Assembly: GCA_021129895.1 (NCBI GenBank)
Contig: JAJOKL010000030.1
Span: 1 to 10,384, forward strand
From: Candidatus Bipolaricaulota bacterium
GTDB taxonomy: Bacteria; Bipolaricaulota; Bipolaricaulia; Bipolaricaulales; Bipolaricaulaceae
Direction of reading: 5' to 3'
DNA: 10,384 nucleotides
Notes under the pieces: model-generated
Database searches by the model: none
What the model saw: the letters and a program-made list of their open reading frames with translations, nothing else
What the model was told of the DNA's origin: nothing
Part shown: positions 6,110-10,384 of the stretch, piece after piece
How positions within the stretch are numbered: the first letter of the stretch is position 1
Layout of the letters: each line of letters starts with the position of its first letter
Made by a program: the position numbers and the translations under genes

Positions 6110-6943
6110 ATGAGGGGAGCACTTCTGATCTTGGCACTGGCCGCCGTCTCCTTGGTGGGATGGGCCCAGACGGCGGAGGAGCTGATAGCCCAAGCCGACG
6201 CCATCTTCCAGGAGCTCTGGACCAGCGAGTACACCCCCGAGACCCACGCTGCCCTGCAAGCCCGGCTGGAAGAGGCGATCGCGCTCTACGAGCAAGCACT
6301 CGCCTTGGATGGGGACAACGTACACGTGCTGGTCATGCTGGCCAGGTGCTATTACACGCTGGCGGACATGTTCCTCACCGAGGACGGGGACAAGAAGGCG
6401 GCCTACATCCAAGGCCAGGGATACGGGGAGCGGGCCCTGCGGGCTGACCCCACCTTCGTTCAAATCGAGGACGACCAGGGGTTCATAGAAGCAGTGCGAG
6501 CCTGTGAGAACCTGGAAGCCCTCTACTGGACCTATGCCAACTGGGCCCGGAAGGCCGAGTACGACAAGGTGGGGGCCTTACTGCGAGGGGACGCGCCCAA
6601 GCTGGAAGCGCTGATCATGCGGGCGGCGGAGCTCGACGACATGTACCTGTGTGCCGGCCCGCTGCGGGCCCTGGGCGCCTTCTGGGGGGGACTGCCTCGG
6701 CTCCCGTTCGGGACCTACCGGCTGAACCTGGAGCGGGCCCACAACTACCTCTCCCAGGCCGTGGGGAGGTGCCCCGAGCACCTGGAAAACCTGCGGTTCA
6801 TGATCGAGTTCTACCTCGACCACATAGGCGACGAGGAGCAGATCCAATCCCTGCTCCAGCAGATCCTGGAGGCCCCGCTTGGAGATTACCCCCTGTACAA
6901 CTCCAGGACCAAGCTGTGGGCGCGTGCTAGGCTAGAAGACTAG
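6110..6943 (+). CDS. Secreted helical-repeat protein resembling TRAP transporter T-component (TatT family)
   Basis: A 277-residue protein starting at ATG 6110, 6 nt after GGAGGT. An upstream in-frame start at 6050 overlaps the promoter and is rejected. Residues 1-19 form a short signal peptide (MRGALLILALAAVSLVGWA) with likely cleavage near Ala19; there is no lipobox cysteine. The mature part is all helical and TPR-like: ALYEQALALDGDNVHVLVML, then ALYWTYANWAR, GPLRALGAFWGGLPRLPFG, AHNYLSQAVGRCPEHLENLR and LQQILEAPLGDYPLYNSRTK, an order that resembles the TRAP-associated extracytoplasmic protein family (PF16811). In Treponema TatT is thought to work with a TRAP solute-binding protein in ligand delivery. 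No TRAP permease or binding protein is next to it, so the role here is inferred from resemblance only. Its stop shares a CTAG with the convergent permease gene. Confidence 0.7.
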   Translation: MRGALLILALAAVSLVGWAQTAEELIAQADAIFQELWTSEYTPETHAALQARLEEAIALYEQALALDGDNVHVLVMLARCYYTLADMFLTEDGDKKAAYIQGQGYGERALRADPTFVQIEDDQGFIEAVRACENLEALYWTYANWARKAEYDKVGALLRGDAPKLEALIMRAAELDDMYLCAGPLRALGAFWGGLPRLPFGTYRLNLERAHNYLSQAVGRCPEHLENLRFMIEFYLDHIGDEEQIQSLLQQILEAPLGDYPLYNSRTKLWARARLED

Positions 6944-7782
6944 CCGGAACGCTTGAGCCGGCCCGTCCGCTTGGCGTACCGCTCGGCCTGGGAGAAGGCC
7001 CACGTCCCAAACAGGATCATGCCCACGCCCCCCAGGGCGAGGTACAGAAGCGGGCGGGCCAGCTGGTCCAGGCCTACCCCCTCCAGGATCGCCCCCCGCA
7101 TCCCCTGGATCACGTAGGTGGCAGGGGACATCCGGGCCAGAACCTGCATCCAGGCCGGCAGCACCTCCACCGGGTAGTACACCCCGGACACCAATAGGAG
7201 CAGCGCCGCCAATACATTGGTCATCTGCACCCCCCGTTCGGGGAACAGGAGCGGCATCACCCCGGCCAAGATCCCGAACCCCACGAAGGAAACGCTTCCC
7301 ACCGCCAGCCACAGCCCCGCGGCCGGCAGGTTCGCCCCCACCAAGGGGATATCGAAGAAGGCCGAGGCCGCGGCCAGGATCAGCAGCGTTCGGGCGATCC
7401 CATAGATGACCGCAAATAGGCTGGTCCCCACAAGATGTGTGAGCCGCAGGCTGGGGGCCATGAACGTGTATTCGATGGTCCCCTCCCACCGCTCCCAGGC
7501 CACCATCTCCGAGATCACATAGAAGATCTGGGAAAGATACGCCCAAACGAGCGTGCCCACCAAGAGGTACAGGGTGAGGGCCCGCCCGTCCACCGCCGCC
7601 CCGGCCAGCCGCTCGGTGCCCAGGCCGATGTAGGCCACGGCCAGGGAGCTGGTGAGGGAATAGGCGAACCATACCAGCTCCCAACCCCAGTAGCGCTTGG
7701 TCAGGTGAAGGTTGCGGGCCACGAACCCCCAGGTGGCCACCAGCTCCCGCCGGAGGGGCCTGGTGAAGAGCTCAGCCCTCAT
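6940..7782 (-). CDS. ABC-2 type exporter permease subunit
   Basis: A 280-residue integral membrane protein with about six hydrophobic segments. They include roughly 40-60 (AYSLTSSLAVAYIGLG), 70-90 (LYLLVGTLVWAYLSQIFYVI), 120-145, 155-180, 190-205 (VLAALLLLVSGVYYP) and 245-265. WERWEGTIEYTFMAPSLRLTHLVGTS between segments 2 and 3 is typical of ABC-2 permeases, as is PVEVLPAWMQVLARMSPATYVIQGMRGAILEG before the last segment. It should form the channel of an efflux or export ABC transporter with the ATPase encoded just upstream. The ATG at 7782 overlaps the ATPase stop by 11 nt and has CTCCTT (AAGGAG on the minus strand) at 7790-7795, so the two are co-translated. The substrate is unknown; DrrAB-type drug or polymer/lipid export are possibilities. 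Confidence 0.9.
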   Translation of the reverse strand: MRAELFTRPLRRELVATWGFVARNLHLTKRYWGWELVWFAYSLTSSLAVAYIGLGTERLAGAAVDGRALTLYLLVGTLVWAYLSQIFYVISEMVAWERWEGTIEYTFMAPSLRLTHLVGTSLFAVIYGIARTLLILAAASAFFDIPLVGANLPAAGLWLAVGSVSFVGFGILAGVMPLLFPERGVQMTNVLAALLLLVSGVYYPVEVLPAWMQVLARMSPATYVIQGMRGAILEGVGLDQLARPLLYLALGGVGMILFGTWAFSQAERYAKRTGRLKRSG

Positions 7783-8545
7783 CGTCCCACTCCTTCCCGG
7801 TGAGGGCGAAGAACACGTCCTCCATGCTCACCGGCTGCCCATCGGTGCGTATCTGCTCCTTGAGCTCGCGGGGAGAGCCTTCGGCCACCAGCCGCCCCTC
7901 GTCCAGGATGGCCACCCGGTCGCACAGCCGGTCCGCCTCCTCCATGTCGTGGGTGGTGAGGAGCACGGTGGTCCCCTCTTCGTCCCTCAGACCTCGGATC
8001 AGTTCCTGTACTTCCCGCTTGGAGCGGGGATCGAGGCCGGTGGTGGGCTCGTCCAGGAGGAGCACCGGCGGCGGGATGAGCAGCGCTCGGGCCACCGCCA
8101 CCTTCTGCTGCTGGCCCCGGGACAGCTGCTCCATGGGTCGTACCTGCTTATCTTCGGGGATCCCCAGCTCGGCGAGGAGCCCCCGGGCCCGCCGGATCAC
8201 CTTCCGGCCCGGCACCCCATAGAGCCGCGCCCCGTAGAGCAGGTTCTCCAGTGGGGACAGCTTCTTGAAAAAGGCCGCCTCGGTGGACACCCGGTGGATG
8301 ACCTCCCGCACCCGGCGGGCCTGGCGCACCACGTCGTAGCCCAGCACCTGAGCCCGACCGGCGTCGGGGAGGAGCAGGGTGGCCAGGATCCTCACCAACG
8401 TGGACTTGCCCGAGCCGTTCGGCCCCAGGATCCCGTAGATCTCCCCTGCCCGCACGGCGAACCCTACCCCACACAAGGCCTGCACCCTCTTGCCCTTCCC
8501 TTTACGAAAGCTTTTGGTCAGGGATTCACAGGAAAGCGCATACAT
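7772..8545 (-). CDS. ABC transporter ATP-binding protein (ABC-2/DrrA-like)
   Basis: A 257-residue nucleotide-binding subunit for the permease downstream. Walker A GPNGSGKST (41-49), signature LSRGQ (141-145), Walker B VLLLDEP (161-167), D-loop GLD (170-172) and switch His199 (TTHD) are all present, so it should hydrolyse ATP. The Q-loop position reads STE (87-89) in place of the usual Gln, as I recall from some other ABC-2 exporter ATPases. A C-terminal tail (SPRELKEQIRT to VFFALTGKEWDDEG) is typical of DrrA-like exporters. The ATG at 8545 has AAGGAG at 8552-8557, 6 nt upstream. It is the first gene of a two-gene operon. Confidence 0.95.
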   Translation of the reverse strand: MYALSCESLTKSFRKGKGKRVQALCGVGFAVRAGEIYGILGPNGSGKSTLVRILATLLLPDAGRAQVLGYDVVRQARRVREVIHRVSTEAAFFKKLSPLENLLYGARLYGVPGRKVIRRARGLLAELGIPEDKQVRPMEQLSRGQQQKVAVARALLIPPPVLLLDEPTTGLDPRSKREVQELIRGLRDEEGTTVLLTTHDMEEADRLCDRVAILDEGRLVAEGSPRELKEQIRTDGQPVSMEDVFFALTGKEWDDEG

Positions 8546-8575
8546 GCTTTTCTCCTTGACAAAACTTCGCTTGTT

Positions 8576-8590
8576 GGGACGAAGCGTCCC
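8576..8590 (-). other. Small hairpin in the leader of the ABC exporter operon
   Basis: Arms 8576-8581 (GGGACG) and 8585-8590 (CGTCCC) form a 6-bp stem with a 3-nt loop, 31 nt upstream of the ATPase start. A competing pairing of CTTCG with CGAAG overlaps it. The rest of the 8546-8756 gap shows no clear minus-strand promoter. A regulatory role is only a possibility. Confidence 0.25.
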
Positions 8591-8717
8591 GCTGGACAGA
8601 ACCGACGCGGCGGGCAGATTAACGGCGCATAACCCTCAACCTCAGGGGATAGGTTACTGCTGGAAGGCCAGGGACGCAACACCCGGTCGGGGTTTCGCTG
8701 AATGGGCGGCCTGGGGG

Positions 8718-8746
8718 CTGGCCCTTGGGGCGAGACCGGGTATGAT
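8718..8746 (+). promoter_or_regulatory. Possible promoter for a near-leaderless MoaD-like transcript
   Basis: TATGAT (8741-8746) is a good -10 hexamer. The -35 position 17 nt upstream reads CTGGCC (8718-8723), a poor match. Transcription would start around 8752-8754, only a few bases before the ATG at 8757. Confidence 0.4.
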
Positions 8747-8756
8747 CCCGCTCGGG

Positions 8757-9038
8757 ATGAGAGTAAAGGTGAACCTGTATTTTCCGTTCCGGCGCGAACT
8801 TCCCCCGGGTGATATCGTGCTGGAGCTGCCCGAGGGGGCGAATGCCGGGGACGCAGTGGCCGCGCTGGTGGACAGGTTCCCGCTGTTGCGGGACAAGCTA
8901 TACGATTCCCGGGGGAGCCTGAAACGGCTGGTTTCGGCCCTGGTGAACGGGACTTCGGTCCAATTCCTGCAGGGGTTTTCCACCCCCCTTTCCGACGGGG
9001 ACGAACTCACCCTGCTTCCCCCGGTGGGCGGGGGCTAA
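8757..9038 (+). CDS. MoaD/ThiS-family sulfur-carrier protein
   Basis: A 93-residue beta-grasp protein. MRVKVNLYFPFRREL opens the fold; later come the SALVNGTSV strand pair and LSDGDELTLLPPVGGG, which ends in the free Gly-Gly that is adenylated and thiocarboxylated in this family. It would donate sulfur for molybdopterin, thiamine or tungstopterin synthesis, or for a sulfur-transfer reaction. The LPPVGGG ending is more like MoaD, but no moaE, moeB/thiF or other cofactor gene is near, so the pathway is open. The ATG at 8757 was chosen where the homology starts; an in-frame ATG at 8742 would add MIPLG. Neither has a Shine-Dalgarno, and a -10-like TATGAT ends 10 nt before 8757, which suggests leaderless translation. 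Confidence 0.85.
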   Translation: MRVKVNLYFPFRRELPPGDIVLELPEGANAGDAVAALVDRFPLLRDKLYDSRGSLKRLVSALVNGTSVQFLQGFSTPLSDGDELTLLPPVGGG

Positions 9039-9174
9039 CAGGCCTTCCCAAATCCCTCCGGGGCTCCCAGCCCCACCAGCAAGGTCCCTATCCGACCCCG
9101 CGGCATGAGGTCCTCGTGGAGGAGCAAAGCGAGGTGGAGACAGGAGTCAGGCCATCAGTGGGGCTTCATCCACA
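9039..9174. other. Non-coding gap after the MoaD-like gene with a GC hairpin
   Basis: No gene is recognisable here. The 6-bp hairpin GGGGCT/AGCCCC (9060-9065 and 9069-9074, loop CCC) sits 22 nt after the MoaD-like stop and could act as a weak terminator, though no T-run follows. The rest (9075-9174) has no feature I can name and leads directly into the repeat at 9175. With that repeat and its flank, the gene-free stretch spans 9039-9428. Confidence 0.35.
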
Positions 9175-9371
9175 GAGCCTGCCCCCGCAAACCTCACAGG
9201 AGCGGGGCGGGCTCTCGCCCGGCCCGGTTCCATGCCCCGGGTTAAAGGAGTTTTGGGAGGTTTGGGATTGGGAACCGGCGATCGGGTTGCAGGGCCTGTC
9301 TTGACGCTGCGCCAGGAATAGGAGGGTGCAGAGCGATTGCCATGAGGAGCCTGGCTTTCCGGGGCAGGCTC
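9175..9371 (+). repeat. Palindromic element, copy 3 (internally shortened)
   Basis: It begins GAGCCTGCCCC (9175-9185) and ends GGGGCAGGCTC (9361-9371), a perfect 11-bp terminal inverted repeat. Hairpin A (9175-9214) has one bulge and a G-T type change but keeps the loop AAACCTCACAGGA. Hairpin B is degenerate (CCCGG at 9223-9227, CCGGG at 9237-9241). The core (9242-9322) aligns with 4159-4239 at roughly 85-90% by eye, including 23 identical bases. It then jumps to sequence matching 4360-4406 (9323-9371), so the B' hairpin and most of A' are missing. CACAG at 9171-9175 and 9371-9375 could be a 5-bp target duplication. It lies between two convergent genes. Confidence 0.85.
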
Positions 9372-9403
9372 ACAGGCGAATGGGCCCGCAACGCTTTCTT
9401 ACA

Positions 9404-9422
9404 CCCGGTTCTGCGGACCGGG
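9404..9422. repeat. Stray hairpin resembling hairpin B of the element
   Basis: CCCGGTTCTGCGGACCGGG differs from hairpin B of copy 2 (4140-4158) at only two positions, and the outer arms remain paired. It lies 7 nt beyond the stop of the solute-binding protein gene on the minus strand, so it might serve as its transcription terminator, but no T-run follows. It may be a remnant of another element unit. Confidence 0.5.
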
Positions 9423-9428
9423 CCGGGA

Positions 9429-10384
9429 TCACTCCGCAAGGACGGCCTCGATCCCATGGCGAGCGCGGGTGAGCGCTTGTTCTGGGGAAAGCCGCTGAGT
9501 GAGGGTGTTTTCCACCATAAGCCTGAACTGAATGGAGATTTTGGAGTAATAAGGACACGAGGGGCGGGGGCGGGCCCGGGCCAGGATCCACTTCGCCTCC
9601 CGTTGAAACCAGTGCTTGTCCGTGTTCAGCTTCTTGGCCACCGAAGTCCGACTGGGAACGCGACCGGTGCGGAGGCAAAAGCTCTCCACCAACTTCGGGG
9701 AAGCCACTAGCTTCAACACCTCGGCGGCTAGCTCCGGATGCCCGCTCTGCCGCAACACGGTGAACACCATCCCCCCCAGCACGCTCGCCCCTTCCCCGTT
9801 CTGCCCCGGGATCATCCCCATCCCCACCTTGGCCTGAAACTCCCGGTTACTCCACTTGCCCATGGATTGCAGCGGCCGTTTTTCGTAGGTCCCGCCGAAC
9901 GCAATCGCTACTTCTCCCCGGGAGAAGAGCCTCCGGGGCTCGTCCCAGGAGAAGGCCACCACCTGGGGGGAGGCCAGGCCCTCCTCGTGCAGCAGGTGCT
10001 CCAGATCCCCTAAGACCGCGGCTGTACCAGTCCCCAGGCCGGGCCGGGTTCCCACCACCAGGTCCTCCCCCACGGCCCACACCAAGGGCAGGAGCTGATA
10101 GGTGGTGGTCTCCCCGCCACGCATCCCCCCGCAAAAGGCGATCGGATATTGGCTTATCCCCATCCTCCTCCAAGCCCGCTTGAGCCGCCGCCCGGCCTCC
10201 AGAAGGTCTTCCCAGCATTCCAACCTCTTCATTCCCACCTTGGCTAAAAGATCCCGGCGGTACCAGACGACCGAGGCGCTCGCCTCCGTCTGCACCCCGT
10301 AAAGGTGCCCATCGGCGTGGTGGTTTCCTTGGAGGATCCCCAGGAGGAGATCGGTTTCGAACTCCTCGGCCCACTGGGGGGCCG
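9429..10384 (-). CDS. ABC transporter solute-binding protein, C-terminal part (5' end outside window)
   Basis: The frame stays open to the right edge without a start; about 318 codons are seen. The sequence fits family-1 (MalE-like) extracytoplasmic binding proteins: GHLYGVQTEASASVVWYRRDLLAKVG (the family's typical YGVP-to-YNKDLFEKAG region), WEDLLEAGRRLK, a Gly-rich SRGEVAIAFGGTYEK (the usual GKAAM position), MGMIPGQNGEGASVLGGMVFTVLRQSGHPELAAEVLKLVASPK, and a C-terminal helix ending ARHGIEAVLAE. These proteins capture sugars or other small solutes for an ABC importer. The N-terminal signal peptide and any permease genes lie off the right edge, or the gene may be solitary, since nothing of the transporter follows it downstream in this window. 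Confidence 0.85.
   Translation of the reverse strand, partial: APQWAEEFETDLLLGILQGNHHADGHLYGVQTEASASVVWYRRDLLAKVGMKRLECWEDLLEAGRRLKRAWRRMGISQYPIAFCGGMRGGETTTYQLLPLVWAVGEDLVVGTRPGLGTGTAAVLGDLEHLLHEEGLASPQVVAFSWDEPRRLFSRGEVAIAFGGTYEKRPLQSMGKWSNREFQAKVGMGMIPGQNGEGASVLGGMVFTVLRQSGHPELAAEVLKLVASPKLVESFCLRTGRVPSRTSVAKKLNTDKHWFQREAKWILARARPRPSCPYYSKISIQFRLMVENTLTQRLSPEQALTRARHGIEAVLAE

Noticed and set aside
8640..8756. GGGACGCAA motif suggesting a c-di-GMP riboswitch before the MoaD-like gene
   Set aside because: The surrounding helices and second conserved motif of that riboswitch are not present, and a -10 box close to the ATG argues against a long leader.
9035..9106. A 23-codon minus-strand frame in the gap after the MoaD-like gene (MPRGRIGTLLVGLGAPEGFG...)
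   Set aside because: Too short, no convincing ribosome-binding site and no recognisable protein; the gap shows no other coding sign.
1..9422. CRISPR array or tandem repeats explaining the repeated hairpins
   Set aside because: The copies are kilobases apart, long and of different length; there are no regular spacers.

Overview
The window is GC-rich, gene-dense bacterial DNA. Several proteins look like those of anaerobic thermophiles: a 60-residue ferredoxin laid out like the Thermotoga protein, a compact Thermotoga/archaeal-type S-adenosylhomocysteine hydrolase, and an archaeal-style SIS-domain phosphosugar isomerase. An uncultured deep-branching bacterium, for example of the Bipolaricaulota/Acetothermia kind, would fit, but that is a guess from protein flavour and not an assignment.

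Layout. From about 6.0 kb leftwards everything lies on the minus strand: ferredoxin (5805-5987), a hairpin terminator, patatin-like hydrolase (4974-5762), EamA-type transporter (3821-4972), S-adenosylhomocysteine hydrolase (2596-3813), a 192-nt gap, a fused mannose-1-phosphate guanylyltransferase / SIS-type phosphoglucose-phosphomannose isomerase (313-2403) and a truncated HEPN-domain gene (41-316). Divergent from the ferredoxin is a secreted helical-repeat protein resembling the TRAP-transporter T component (6110-6943). It meets tail-to-tail a minus-strand ABC-2 exporter pair (6940-8545). A possibly leaderless MoaD/ThiS-like gene (8757-9038) lies divergent from the exporter. After about 390 bp without a gene comes the 3' part of a minus-strand ABC solute-binding protein (9429 to the window edge).

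The most interesting content is a family of dispersed palindromic elements with three copies here (1-89 partial, 4093-4406, 9175-9371) and a loose hairpin at 9404-9422. The basic unit is two consecutive hairpins, A and B, followed by a conserved core. The A stem changes sequence between copies while remaining paired and keeping a similar loop. Copy 2 consists of two such units facing inward. Copy 2 sits inside the EamA transporter gene and keeps its reading frame open, adding roughly 103 codons between predicted membrane segments 7 and 8. Copy 1 ends the HEPN gene and supplies its last 15 codons and stop. This resembles in behaviour the Rickettsia palindromic elements, which insert in frame into genes, but I do not recognise the sequence as any named family.

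A second point is the fusion of the nucleotidyltransferase to a SIS-family isomerase. It reproduces the two activities of classical bifunctional ManC/AlgA enzymes with an unrelated isomerase fold. The other genes look ordinary.
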